A program made the position numbers and the translations under genes. Below are positions 1 to 7,950 of a DNA stretch of 64,000 nucleotides, piece by piece (positions within the stretch are counted from its first letter, which is position 1; the number at the start of each line of letters is the position of its first letter). The notes under the pieces were generated by a model. It made no database searches, was not told the origin of the DNA, and saw nothing but the letters and a program-made list of their open reading frames with translations. The DNA comes from Salinicoccus hispanicus (GTDB taxonomy: Bacteria; Bacillota; Bacilli; Staphylococcales; Salinicoccaceae), in NCBI RefSeq assembly GCF_009831115.1, contig NZ_WUUK01000003.1:310001-374000 (forward strand). Reading direction: 5' to 3'.

Positions 1-1
1 T

Positions 2-571
2 GACGACATCTTTCATATCTCTGGCGTATTTCTTGCATTAATACGTCATGATTTTGAATATTTCTATCAAACTGTTATACACATTCGAAACAAAGGCGTG
101 AAAATCTCTCTTGATCCAAACCTTAGGCTGAAACTGTGGGATATAGAAGAAGTAAGACATGTGATGCTTAGATTATTTAACCTTACTGACATACTCCTCG
201 CTGGCGAAGAAGAACTTGAGCTGATTTTTGACCAGAATGATATTGATATGAACATTTCTTCACTCCACCAATTCAATATTGAATCGGTATTTATAAAACG
301 TGGAGAAAATGGAGCAATCGGTATCAAAGCTGGTAAGCAATATACAATAGGAACATTTGCTAAAAACGTCGTGGATACTGTCGGTGGTGGAGATGCATTC
401 AATGCAGGCGTACTTTATGCTTTCAGGGAGCAGTTCAGTATGGATGAAACGCTTCATACTGCATCAGTAATTGCTGCAAGGAATATCAGTGTCATGGGGG
501 ATAATGAAGGTTTACCTACACAAGATGAACTCAATGCACTAATGGGATTTACTAAAAGAATAGAGAGGTAG
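2..571 (+). CDS. PfkB-family sugar kinase, 2-keto-3-deoxygluconate kinase-like (5' partial)
   Basis: The frame is open from the first bases of the window, so the N-terminus is missing and about 189 C-terminal residues are visible. They carry the PfkB signature VDTVGGGDAFNAG; the GGGD aspartate at 392-394 is the expected catalytic base and lies beside the anion hole. The ribokinase superfamily phosphorylates sugars at a terminal hydroxyl. A 2-keto-3-deoxygluconate kinase role is inferred from a KDPG aldolase gene 1.8 kb downstream, because the kinase product would be that aldolase's substrate. The next gene starts 7 nt after the stop, so the two are probably co-transcribed. Another sugar substrate cannot be excluded. 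Confidence 0.8.
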   Translation, partial: DDIFHISGVFLALIRHDFEYFYQTVIHIRNKGVKISLDPNLRLKLWDIEEVRHVMLRLFNLTDILLAGEEELELIFDQNDIDMNISSLHQFNIESVFIKRGENGAIGIKAGKQYTIGTFAKNVVDTVGGGDAFNAGVLYAFREQFSMDETLHTASVIAARNISVMGDNEGLPTQDELNALMGFTKRIER

Positions 572-578
572 CGATGTA

Positions 579-1202
579 ATGAAGCTGCAAATTGCATTAG
601 ACCGTCTAGGTTATGATGAATGTTTTGAAATAACGTCGGAAGTACATGAACATGTGGATATCATCGAAGTGGGAACAGGCGTCATCAAAGAATATGGTCT
701 CGGAATAGTAAGAGATCTTAAAACCAAATACCCCGATATTTCAATTCTTGCAGATGTGAAGATTTGTGATGCTGGTAAAAGTGAAAGTGAGAAGAGTTTT
801 GAATACCTTTCAGATTTAATTACTGTTATGGCCCTTGCGGACATTAACACAGTTAGAAACTGCCAAGAAGTGGCAGACCGGTTCGGAAAGACACTGGTAG
901 TGGATTTGCTTAACATAAAAGATTTTAGCCTACTCGATCATCTAAAAGAAGCGGGGGTCAGAGCTGTTAGTCTGCACGTAGGAAAAGACCAGAGAGAGGC
1001 TGACATGAAACCAGCTTATGACAAGTTAAAAGAATATGACTTTGATCTTTTTGTGGCCGGTGGCATAAATGAAGACAATCTCAAAGAGTATTTGAAATTC
1101 GAACCAGATGTCGTAATCGTCGGCAGTGGCATAACTCAGGCAAAAGATAAAGTGGACGCTGCAAAGACACTCAAATCTGCGATATCAGAATTCAGACTGT
1201 AG
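579..1202 (+). CDS. 3-hexulose-6-phosphate synthase / 3-keto-L-gulonate-6-phosphate decarboxylase family protein
   Basis: This is a 207-residue single-domain TIM barrel of the OMP decarboxylase superfamily. It begins MKLQIALDRLG and has the D-x-K-x-x-D metal and proton-transfer motif in ADVKICDAGK, then LADINTV and the phosphate-binding region VAGGIN and VIVGSGIT. Family members either condense formaldehyde with ribulose 5-phosphate or decarboxylate 3-keto-L-gulonate 6-phosphate. ICDAGK and ADINTV look closer to the decarboxylase branch, while the length fits both. No hxlB isomerase or ula gene is in view. It sits 7 nt after a PfkB kinase, so a sugar-acid substrate is likely. Which reaction it performs is unresolved. 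Confidence 0.75.
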   Translation: MKLQIALDRLGYDECFEITSEVHEHVDIIEVGTGVIKEYGLGIVRDLKTKYPDISILADVKICDAGKSESEKSFEYLSDLITVMALADINTVRNCQEVADRFGKTLVVDLLNIKDFSLLDHLKEAGVRAVSLHVGKDQREADMKPAYDKLKEYDFDLFVAGGINEDNLKEYLKFEPDVVIVGSGITQAKDKVDAAKTLKSAISEFRL

Positions 1203-1206
1203 CTTT

Positions 1207-1235
1207 GAACCACAGGGTAGAGTATCCTGTGGTTT
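1207..1235. terminator. Bidirectional intrinsic terminator
   Basis: AACCACAGG (1208-1216) pairs with CCTGTGGTT (1226-1234) between the convergent HPS-family and LacI genes. The flanking T residues are short, so strength is uncertain. Confidence 0.6.
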
Positions 1236-1271
1236 CTCACTTTGAATCTCTCGATAGGATCATTCAAATAT

Positions 1272-2243
1272 TTAGCGTCTGATCAATTTTCCTGCGAAAT
1301 GTTCGGGTCTTGTATATTCGCTACCTTCTGCTTTATTCATTACGGTCGTGTAAGCAGCTTCAGCGATATCCTTGATTGGCTGGGCAATTGTACTGATATT
1401 GGGACGGTAGACCTCAGCTAATGGTATATCATCTATCGATACAATATGGATATCTTCTACTAGATCAATATTGTGGGTATCAACATATTTCAAAAAAGTC
1501 ATCAGGGCAAAATCATTTGCAATGACGACACCACACCCTCTAACAATATCGAATTCTGCTACTATGGTGTCATATAGATCATTAGTGGGTGCTGTAATCG
1601 TTTTTTTCTCAACCTCTTCGCCAATAATTGAGTTAAATGCTTCCATACGCTCTACTCTCGGCGTTAAATTCATAGCATCGGAAACACCAACATATTGATA
1701 CATTCGTACGTTCTTCTCCGATAAGTATGAAATTGCCTGCTCAATCGCTTGATGATTATCTAATTTGAATGATGGAATGCCGACAGTCGATATATTCCGG
1801 TCAACAAAGACAACTGGAAAGCCCCGTTTTTCTAATTGCTGATAAAGCATAGTATTTTCTGTAGTCGGCATAATAATCAATCCATCTACCTGTTTTTCAA
1901 GAAGACCATCAATATATTTCTGCTCTTTATCAGGGTCATCGTCAGCATTACAGATGATGAGGTTATACCCATCTCGATCACAGTAGTTCTCAATTTCCCT
2001 TGTCAATGTAACCGCAAAGTGATGAAGGATATTGGAAACTATAATCCCGATTGTTTTAGTGGTTCTATTTTTAAGATTCCTCGCCATGTAGTTGGGATGG
2101 TAGCCGAGCAACTTGATAGATTCTTCGATTCTTTGACGGGTTGCTTCTGACATATAGTTATATCTACCGTTCAAGTATTGGGAAACAGTGCTTGCTGATA
2201 TATTCGCATGTTTTGCAACATCTTTAATAGTAATCTTTTCCAT
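1272..2243 (-). CDS. LacI-family transcriptional regulator (KdgR-like)
   Basis: This 323-residue protein has an N-terminal LacI helix-turn-helix and hinge at residues 3-60 (ITIKDVAKHANISASTVSQYL, then RQRIEESIKLLGYHPN). A periplasmic-binding-protein-like effector domain starting TIGIIVSNI fills the rest. It is divergent from the KDPG aldolase gene across about 90 nt that contain a perfect 18-bp palindrome. It therefore most likely represses the aldolase and itself, with a sugar-acid intermediate as inducer. KdgR of Bacillus is the nearest analogue I can name; the true effector is unknown. Confidence 0.88.
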   Translation of the reverse strand: MEKITIKDVAKHANISASTVSQYLNGRYNYMSEATRQRIEESIKLLGYHPNYMARNLKNRTTKTIGIIVSNILHHFAVTLTREIENYCDRDGYNLIICNADDDPDKEQKYIDGLLEKQVDGLIIMPTTENTMLYQQLEKRGFPVVFVDRNISTVGIPSFKLDNHQAIEQAISYLSEKNVRMYQYVGVSDAMNLTPRVERMEAFNSIIGEEVEKKTITAPTNDLYDTIVAEFDIVRGCGVVIANDFALMTFLKYVDTHNIDLVEDIHIVSIDDIPLAEVYRPNISTIAQPIKDIAEAAYTTVMNKAEGSEYTRPEHFAGKLIRR

Positions 2244-2261
2244 GGTACGGTCTCCTTATAT

Positions 2262-2279
2262 AAATAAAACGTTTTATTT
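2262..2279. promoter_or_regulatory. Probable LacI-family operator
   Basis: AAATAAAACGTTTTATTT is a perfect 18-bp palindrome with the central CG usual for GalR/LacI operators. It lies between the divergent regulator and aldolase genes, 19 nt upstream of the regulator start and 57 nt upstream of the aldolase start. Confidence 0.75.
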
Positions 2280-2335
2280 CTTTTAACACCATTATTATAT
2301 AGTATATCGTCAAGAAAAATGAGGAGGAAGATAAA

Positions 2336-2980
2336 TTGAAAAAATATCATATCCTGAACAAAATCCGTAAAAACTATCTAATTGCAGTAGTACGTGGCAA
2401 TGAGTTTGACGATACAGTTAAGATGATTGAATCTATCCTTGCCGGGGGAATTAAAAATATTGAAATTACCTACACCACACCAAAAGCTGGCGAATTAATC
2501 GAGCACTTCTCAAATAATAATGATTACTGCATTGGTGCAGGAACAATAATGTCTAGTGCGAGTGCGGATGAAGCGATTCGAAGAGGCGCACTTTATATAG
2601 TTAGTCCTCATTTCGATGCGGATATCGCTACAACTTGTAATCTCAATCATATTCCCTATTTGCCAGGCTGTGCCAGTGCCACAGAAATTATAATGGCTAT
2701 GAAGGCAGGGGTGGATGTTATAAAAGTATTCCCAGGAGGCATACTCGGCGCATCTTTTATTAAAGACATCAAAGGCCCCATACCCCACGTCAACCTCATG
2801 CCTTCAGGTGGGGTAAACACAGATAATATGGTCGACTGGATCGATAACGGCTCTTTTTCAGTTGGTATTGGTAGTGCTCTAATAAAAGGCTATGATGGTA
2901 CCAACGCTGAAGTGATTACAAAAAATACTGAATCATTCGTAGCTGCTTATGAAAAAGCAATCAAAGGAAATAAAGAATAG
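2336..2980 (+). CDS. eda: 2-keto-3-deoxy-6-phosphogluconate (KDPG/KHG) aldolase
   Basis: This 214-residue class I aldolase splits KDPG into pyruvate and glyceraldehyde 3-phosphate, the last step of Entner-Doudoroff-type sugar-acid breakdown. Visible family motifs are EITYTTPKAGELI (the glutamate aligns with the catalytic acid), GAGTIMS, LPGCASATE and VIKVFPGG, in which the lysine is the Schiff-base residue. SGGVNTDN and GIGSALI complete the phosphate site. The start is TTG at 2336, preceded by a strong GAGGAGG (2321-2327). The gene is probably controlled by the divergent LacI regulator and cooperates with the PfkB kinase upstream. Confidence 0.92.
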   Translation: MKKYHILNKIRKNYLIAVVRGNEFDDTVKMIESILAGGIKNIEITYTTPKAGELIEHFSNNNDYCIGAGTIMSSASADEAIRRGALYIVSPHFDADIATTCNLNHIPYLPGCASATEIIMAMKAGVDVIKVFPGGILGASFIKDIKGPIPHVNLMPSGGVNTDNMVDWIDNGSFSVGIGSALIKGYDGTNAEVITKNTESFVAAYEKAIKGNKE

Positions 2981-3010
2981 CATGACTCACTTGAGTCATG
3001 CTATTCTTTA
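2971..3010 (+). terminator. Perfect 19-bp hairpin overlapping the aldolase stop
   Basis: Positions 2971-2989 and 2992-3010 are exact reverse complements with a 2-nt loop, followed by TTTCT. The left arm contains the last codons and stop of the aldolase gene. Confidence 0.75.
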
Positions 3011-3085
3011 TTTCTCAGATTTTCTGGATGTCAGCCACTTTAAACTCCTGCAAACTGATGACGTAAGGTTTAGTTATAAGTGAGA

Positions 3086-3715
3086 CTATATCACTTCAGC
3101 AACAGGCGTGTCACCCTCGATCAGGTAGTATAGTCTATTTTCCGCTTTTGATCCGATGATTTCCATCAGGACGCTCGCAACGTCTTCGCGCGGCACCTCG
3201 CCGTACTGGACGTCTCCTTTGTACTCGTAGAGATTGACCGAGCCTTTGCCGTCATCATTTGTCAGCAGACCGGGCCGGAGGATTGTATAGGGTACACCTG
3301 ACTGCTCGAGATGCGCATCTGCCCGGAACTTCGCGTGCAGGTAGGGCCGCATCTTGCCTTCCACGGCTCTCGGGTTCTCGACACCCATTCCGCTCACCAT
3401 GACGAAGTGTCGGATGGCATGCTTCTTGGCAAGGTCGATTGATTCCATCGCACCTTCCTGGTCGATCAGGATGGTCTTATCAGCACCTGTATGTGCGCCG
3501 GATCCAGCAGTGAATACAACTGCTTCAACACCTTCGAAAGCGTGGGAGAAGTCTTTTTCAAGGTCCCCAAGCACTGTCTTCACACCATTGTCTTCAAGTG
3601 CTTTTGCCTGCTCTTCCTTACGTACCATCGCAATCGGATCATGTTCACTTTCCTTCAGTTTATCCACGAACATTTTGCCAATCTGACCGTTTGCTCCAAT
3701 AACCAGTACTTTCAT
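3086..3715 (-). CDS. NAD(P)-binding atypical SDR oxidoreductase (YhfK-like), copy 1
   Basis: This 209-residue protein starts MKVLVIGANGQIGKM, with the GxxGxxG dinucleotide motif at residues 7-13. The ATG at 3715 is chosen because CCAAGGAGG precedes it; an in-frame start 51 nt upstream has no such site. The body (VVFTAGSGAHTGADKT, VMVSGMGVENP, YTILRPGLLTND) fits the SDR_a5 / YhfK-type NAD(P)-binding group. This group usually lacks the classical YxxxK pair, and the substrate is unknown. A close paralogue lies at 17748-18371. The gene is monocistronic and divergent from an SDR dehydrogenase. Confidence 0.8.
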   Translation of the reverse strand: MKVLVIGANGQIGKMFVDKLKESEHDPIAMVRKEEQAKALEDNGVKTVLGDLEKDFSHAFEGVEAVVFTAGSGAHTGADKTILIDQEGAMESIDLAKKHAIRHFVMVSGMGVENPRAVEGKMRPYLHAKFRADAHLEQSGVPYTILRPGLLTNDDGKGSVNLYEYKGDVQYGEVPREDVASVLMEIIGSKAENRLYYLIEGDTPVAEVI

Positions 3716-3817
3716 TCCATTCGCCTCCTTGGATTTATAATTCCATGGTGCGCTCTGGCTACTCATAAATCAAATGGTCTGCCTAGTGTGCTGTTATAGG
3801 CATTATTGATTGTATTT

Positions 3818-3831
3818 TGTAAGCGCTTACT
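3818..3831 (+). promoter_or_regulatory. cre site (CcpA operator)
   Basis: TGTAAGCGCTTACT matches the cre consensus TGWAARCGYTWNCW at every position. It lies 38 nt upstream of the SDR start at 3870, where bound CcpA would block transcription. Carbon catabolite repression of the SDR gene is inferred. Confidence 0.75.
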
Positions 3832-3869
3832 ATATATTCAAAATATACACACTATTTAGGAGGCACAAT

Positions 3870-4628
3870 ATGCAGGACAACATTGTACTTATTACTGGCG
3901 GCGCAGGTGGAATCGGTCAGGCAGCAGCAAAACGGTTTCTCGATGGCGGTGCAAAAGTGGTTCTCGTTGATTTGAACATGGAAGCTCTGGAAAGCGCAAA
4001 GGAGAATCTCAGCAGTGACAACGTGCATCTGATCAAAGCCGATGTAACGAACGAAGAAGAGGTCGAAAACTACGTGAAGGAAACGGTCGATACGTTCGGC
4101 AAGATTGATATTTTCTTCAATAACGCCGGAATCAATGGACCTTTCAAGGAAATCAAAGATCTGGCGAAGAAGGATTTCGACCTGGTGATGAGCATCAATA
4201 CTACCGGCGTTTTCCTTGGAATGAAATACGTCATACGCCAGATGGAAAAGCAGGATTACGGCAGTATTGTAAATACCGCTTCAAATGCAGCATATATTGG
4301 TTCAGCCGGCATGCCGGCCTATATCGCATCCAAGCACGCAGTGGCTGGTCTGACAAAGACCGCTGCGCTCGAAGCCGCAGGAAGCAACATCCGGGTCAAT
4401 GCCGTTGCTCCGGCAGCAATTGATACAAACATGCTTTCAGATATCCAGAACAACCTGACACCGGGAGAACCCGAGAAGTCCGGCGAAGCCATCAAAGCCG
4501 GTATTCCTTTCGGTCGTTTCGGTACACCGGAGGAAGTCGCAAAAGTCGTCTACTTCCTCGCTTCTGACGATGCATCATTCGTCACCGGCTCAATGTATAA
4601 TGTTGATGGCGGCATGCAGGCCGACTAG
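3870..4628 (+). CDS. Classical short-chain dehydrogenase/reductase
   Basis: This 252-residue classical SDR has the NAD(P) glycine motif TGGAGGIG (residues 9-16), NNAG, and the catalytic Ser-Tyr-Lys set in NTASNAAYIGSAGMPAYIASK. The C-terminal end FVTGSMYNVDGG is typical of the family. The ATG at 3870 is preceded by TAGGAGG (3857-3863) at good spacing; upstream in-frame codons lack a ribosome site. Substrate specificity cannot be read from sequence, but glucose-dehydrogenase-like and acetoin/levodione reductase-like members look similar. A perfect cre site in the promoter suggests use when preferred sugars are absent. Confidence 0.88.
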   Translation: MQDNIVLITGGAGGIGQAAAKRFLDGGAKVVLVDLNMEALESAKENLSSDNVHLIKADVTNEEEVENYVKETVDTFGKIDIFFNNAGINGPFKEIKDLAKKDFDLVMSINTTGVFLGMKYVIRQMEKQDYGSIVNTASNAAYIGSAGMPAYIASKHAVAGLTKTAALEAAGSNIRVNAVAPAAIDTNMLSDIQNNLTPGEPEKSGEAIKAGIPFGRFGTPEEVAKVVYFLASDDASFVTGSMYNVDGGMQAD

Positions 4629-4634
4629 AAATCG

Positions 4635-4674
4635 AAAACAAATCCCCTGCTCGGTTGAGCAGGGGATTTGTTTT
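4635..4674. terminator. Bidirectional intrinsic terminator
   Basis: An 18-bp perfect inverted repeat (4635-4652 / 4657-4674, loop GGTT) has a GC-rich centre and A and T runs at its ends. It separates the convergent SDR and amidohydrolase genes. Confidence 0.9.
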
Positions 4675-4695
4675 GTGTTGGCGGATGATTCCCGG

Positions 4696-6000
4696 TCAAC
4701 CGCCGTATTTCGCTGTGATGGATTCAAACAGCTGTTCGAGCGCACTGACATCAACCCGATGTGAATAAAGATCTTCCACACTATGTAATACTCCTGCCCG
4801 GATCACACTATCAATGGATAGAAGATGGGTCAGGTCATCCAAAGGGTTCTCCTCGAGCAGTATCAGATCTGCTCCATATCCTCCAGCCACCCGGCCTTTA
4901 TTTTCGTAGCCCATACTCAGGCATGCTTCCTCTGTCGCCTTTTTGATGACAGCACTCCGGGTCAGTCCCAATGCTTCGAACTCCATCATTTCCTCAATCA
5001 ATGAAATGCCAGGATAATTCCATATGCCGGCAGGCGCATCTGTACCGATGTATACTTCCCCGCCAAGATCCATATAGCGTTTCGCAATGTAGCTTATTTT
5101 CTTGTAGGCCCATTTCTCTCTTCTTTGCATCTCTTCGCTGACGTGGGGTGCAATACGTTCGAACTGGGCATCTATTCCAAAATCTTCATCAGATTCGAGC
5201 TGTGATAGCTGTCTCGATGCAGCAATAGCAGAGTCTCCGAACTGCTTCCCTTCTGCAAGGTGTCGGTACAAGGTCAGAGTCGGGACCAGTTTGACATCTG
5301 CATCAAGCAGCGTGTCCAGTACTTCAACCAGCCGGTTCTCATCCAGAGGTTCTGTAGCCACTGCATCAAATGCTTCATCCGACAGCTGGGAGTGAAAGCC
5401 GGGATAGAGGCTCTGCAGAATACCGGATGCATGTTCCAGCCAGTCGACACCCATCTCAGCCGCCTTCACGCCATCGATATGTTTCGAATGAATGAAGTCT
5501 GCTGCGACTGGCAATCCATGTCCCTGTGCCTGCTCGACTACAGCAGCAAGAACATCTTCTGTAATATTGCCATAGACCTTTACAAATTCGGCTCCCTGGT
5601 CATGAAGCTCGTCGACACCTCCTTTTGCTTCTGCAGTATTATTTGTCGAAATGTTTCCATAGGAGGTCGGCCCCCAGAGCCCGGGGTCTCCGTCGATCAT
5701 CCGGTAGGTGGCGTGGACTTCGGGCGAAACCTCATCCATCTCTTCAATCATTTCGTAATTGCCGGCTGTGTTCCGGACCGTGGTCACGCCTGAAGCCAGA
5801 TAATGTTTGGCACTCTGTGGTGTAATATGGGTGTGCATATCAACCAGACCCGGCAGGAGAAACTTCCCTGTACCGTCTATATCATTTACCGTCTGACGGT
5901 CGCTGTCCGTTGATACAATCTGACGATCCTTTATTTCAACATTTGCCGTGCGTAATACGCCTTCATCAAAGATGTCGACATTACGAATAATATAGTGCAT
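4696..6000 (-). CDS. Metal-dependent amidohydrolase (imidazolonepropionase-like family)
   Basis: This protein of about 434 residues is an amidohydrolase-superfamily enzyme. The HxH metal motif is in GLVDMHTHITP, a possible bridging lysine in EFVKVYGN, further histidines in HSKHIDG and DWLEHASG, and the metal-binding aspartate in YIGTDAPAG. It acts on a cyclic amide or ester bond; the substrate is not evident. The start at 6000 (MHYIIRNVDIF) leaves ten bases after GGAG, whereas an in-frame GTG at 6009 is too close to that site. It follows the fumarylacetoacetase-family gene with a 1-nt gap, so the two form an operon and may act successively on one compound. Confidence 0.82.
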   Translation of the reverse strand: MHYIIRNVDIFDEGVLRTANVEIKDRQIVSTDSDRQTVNDIDGTGKFLLPGLVDMHTHITPQSAKHYLASGVTTVRNTAGNYEMIEEMDEVSPEVHATYRMIDGDPGLWGPTSYGNISTNNTAEAKGGVDELHDQGAEFVKVYGNITEDVLAAVVEQAQGHGLPVAADFIHSKHIDGVKAAEMGVDWLEHASGILQSLYPGFHSQLSDEAFDAVATEPLDENRLVEVLDTLLDADVKLVPTLTLYRHLAEGKQFGDSAIAASRQLSQLESDEDFGIDAQFERIAPHVSEEMQRREKWAYKKISYIAKRYMDLGGEVYIGTDAPAGIWNYPGISLIEEMMEFEALGLTRSAVIKKATEEACLSMGYENKGRVAGGYGADLILLEENPLDDLTHLLSIDSVIRAGVLHSVEDLYSHRVDVSALEQLFESITAKYGG

Positions 6001-6001
6001 C

Positions 6002-6853
6002 CTATTCACTCTCCATATGTGTGATCAGACTGCCGAGGTCTTCAATTTCTACTGTAACGACATCGCCATCCCGCAGCCATGGACGACTGTCTTCCGGGTA
6101 GCCGAGTGCCACGCCTTCCGGTGTGCCTGTCAGAATGATGTCTCCCGGTTTCAGTGTCATATAGTGGGAAATGTAGCTGACCAGTGCTTCGCATTTGAAA
6201 ATCATATCATTGGTGTTCGAATCCTGCCGGACTTCCCCATTCACACTGCAGCGGATCCGCAGCTTGTTTGGATCTTCTATTTCATCTGCAGTCACAATAT
6301 ATGGACCTAGCGGACAGAATCCATCCAGACTTTTGCCGAGCAGCCACTGCCCACTCCTGAACTGGAATGATCTCTCCGACAAATCATTGGCCGCACTGTA
6401 GCCGAAAATATAGTCCTCCGCCTCTTCCTCAGTGATATTTTTCGTTTCTTTTCCGATGACGATGGCCAGTTCTGCTTCGTAATCCACCTGCTCCGCCTCG
6501 AGAGGAATGGCGACCGTTTCCCCACTCCCAGACAAACTGTTCCTATACTTGCTGAAAAGTATTGGATGGTCGGGGCTAGGCATGCCGGACTCCTCTGCAT
6601 GCTTCCTGTAGTTCAGACCGACGCAGATGATCTTCTCGGCACAGTCGATGGCAGGACCGAGTGACACGTGCCTCGGCTCAAGAAAGAAATCGGACTCCTC
6701 CTCGAGCGCAAACTCCAGAAATTCATCAAGTCCCCTATAACGTTCTATGGCTTCAATCATAGTCGGATAGGATCCGGAAATATCCAGGATGCCCCTATCT
6801 GTCAGCACACCCGGTTTGAGCTGCCCCTCACTATAAAACGTCAATAGTTTCAT
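6002..6853 (-). CDS. Fumarylacetoacetate hydrolase family protein
   Basis: This 283-residue protein has the FAH-family core: ICVGLNYRKHAEESG, the metal-binding segment DYEAELAIVIGK, FCPLGPYIV and ILTGTPEGVALG. Family members hydrolyse or decarboxylate beta-diketo or 2-keto acids such as acylpyruvates, using a divalent metal. The ATG at 6853 is preceded by GGAGG eight bases away; an upstream in-frame start adds 12 residues without support. It is first in a two-gene operon with an amidohydrolase, which suggests degradation of a ring-derived or acyl compound. The specific substrate is unknown. Confidence 0.85.
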   Translation of the reverse strand: MKLLTFYSEGQLKPGVLTDRGILDISGSYPTMIEAIERYRGLDEFLEFALEEESDFFLEPRHVSLGPAIDCAEKIICVGLNYRKHAEESGMPSPDHPILFSKYRNSLSGSGETVAIPLEAEQVDYEAELAIVIGKETKNITEEEAEDYIFGYSAANDLSERSFQFRSGQWLLGKSLDGFCPLGPYIVTADEIEDPNKLRIRCSVNGEVRQDSNTNDMIFKCEALVSYISHYMTLKPGDIILTGTPEGVALGYPEDSRPWLRDGDVVTVEIEDLGSLITHMESE

Positions 6854-6944
6854 GCCTTTTCCCTCCATTATAAAAAATTGGTTTCCCACGCATTATATCA
6901 CAAGATTCAGAAAATAGATGAATTGACTGCTTTACTTTTATTTA

Positions 6945-6985
6945 TGACAAATATAATTGTCATTTTGACAATAATACTATATACT
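6945..6985 (+). promoter_or_regulatory. Promoter with three operator half-sites upstream of the XRE/DUF3169 pair
   Basis: A -35 TTGTCA (6957-6962) and -10 TATACT (6980-6985) are separated by 17 nt. The half-sites TGACAA (6945-6950), TTGTCA (6957-6962) and TGACAA (6966-6971) form two overlapping inverted repeats centred on the -35 box. This suggests binding by the small XRE repressor encoded just downstream. Confidence 0.6.
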
Positions 6986-7004
6986 TAGATTAAGAGGTGA
7001 GATG

Positions 7005-7208
7005 ATGAGAACACGATTGAAAGAATTCCGTGCACGCCATGGGCTGAATCAGACAGAACTCGCGAAACGCGCCAGAATATCCAGGCAGACCGTCAGCCTG
7101 ATCGAACGGGAGGAATATATCCCCTCACTTTTAATCGCTAAGCGCTTTGCCAAGATCTTCGACGAACCGATAGAAGAGATTTTCATATTCGATGAGGAGG
7201 AGCTTTAA
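7005..7208 (+). CDS. Small XRE-family transcriptional regulator
   Basis: This is a 67-residue stand-alone Cro/CI helix-turn-helix (QTELAKRARISRQTVSLIERE) with the short acidic tail IEEIFIFDEEEL common in one-domain regulators paired with membrane proteins. Two adjacent ATG codons exist at 7002 and 7005; the second has better spacing from AAGAGGTGA. The membrane protein gene begins directly after the stop, and GAGGAGGAG within the regulator's last codons is its ribosome site. It is probably an autorepressor acting at the repeated TGACAA half-sites upstream. Confidence 0.88.
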   Translation: MRTRLKEFRARHGLNQTELAKRARISRQTVSLIEREEYIPSLLIAKRFAKIFDEPIEEIFIFDEEEL

Positions 7209-7877
7209 ATGAAAACCACTTTGAAACTGCTGCTATATGCAACTTTAGGATTCATTGCCGCCTATCTTGTGATGAATCATGACGTACTATTTATGGGCAA
7301 TTATGAATGGGTGCCGAAAGTTTTGCTGGTACTGGCCATCCTCTCTACAATCATTGCAATCTATAAGTTTTTCCATCTTAGAAATAGAGCGGCTGTAGAA
7401 GGTGTTGATGAAGATGCGATGGAGCAGTATAAATACCGGAAATTTGTAGATCTCACGTTGATCACCCAGATTTCAACCGTCCTAGGGGTCCTCGCTTTAG
7501 GGATGGGCGCTGTCATAGAGATGCCTGTCTGGTTTCTGCTGGCTGCCATGGCCACCTTCATCGCCTCATTCATTGTCCAGCTGCTGACGCCTTCCATTAC
7601 AAAATTGATGTATCCCGAGAGAAACCTGCCTGATGTCTCAGACAAGCACTACGCAGATAAACTACTCGCCCTATCGGATGAGGGCGAGCGTCATGTCATG
7701 CTCAACGGCCTTTATAAAGCATATGTCAGCACATCGTCACTCCTTTTCATATCGCTCGTTATCCTCGCCGTCTATTCTGTGTTCACAGGGAATGCCCAAA
7801 TACTCGGCATGTTTCTGGTTGCGGCCATACTGCTGATATCGATTGCACAATATGGCCTGTCCATACGAAATAAATGA
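7209..7877 (+). CDS. DUF3169 family membrane protein
   Basis: This 222-residue integral membrane protein has about six hydrophobic segments, arranged in pairs near residues 5-25, 37-55, 85-105, 107-127, 172-192 and 197-215. A polar loop containing YPERNLPDVSDKHYADKLLAL lies between the fourth and fifth. Family features and its constant partnership with a small XRE regulator match DUF3169. The biochemical function is unknown. It is translationally coupled to the upstream regulator. A stress or immunity-type module is possible, but nothing in the sequence shows this. Confidence 0.75.
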   Translation: MKTTLKLLLYATLGFIAAYLVMNHDVLFMGNYEWVPKVLLVLAILSTIIAIYKFFHLRNRAAVEGVDEDAMEQYKYRKFVDLTLITQISTVLGVLALGMGAVIEMPVWFLLAAMATFIASFIVQLLTPSITKLMYPERNLPDVSDKHYADKLLALSDEGERHVMLNGLYKAYVSTSSLLFISLVILAVYSVFTGNAQILGMFLVAAILLISIAQYGLSIRNK

Positions 7878-7887
7878 CAGTAATATC

Positions 7888-7927
7888 AAGAGCGGTCACC
7901 GTCCTTTGCAGGATGATGACCGCTCTT
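7888..7927. terminator. Intrinsic terminator between convergent DUF3169 and gntP genes
   Basis: AAGAGCGGTCA (7888-7898) pairs exactly with TGACCGCTCTT (7917-7927); an inner GTCC/GGAT segment partly extends the stem. T-rich sequence follows. Confidence 0.75.
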
Positions 7928-7936
7928 CGTTCATTA

Positions 7937-7950
7937 TATAAGCGCTTACA
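7937..7950 (-). promoter_or_regulatory. cre-like sequence over the gntP stop codon
   Basis: Read on the minus strand, TGTAAGCGCTTATA matches the cre consensus with one mismatch. It covers the end of the last gene of an operon, an odd place for a CcpA site, so it may be inert. Confidence 0.3.
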
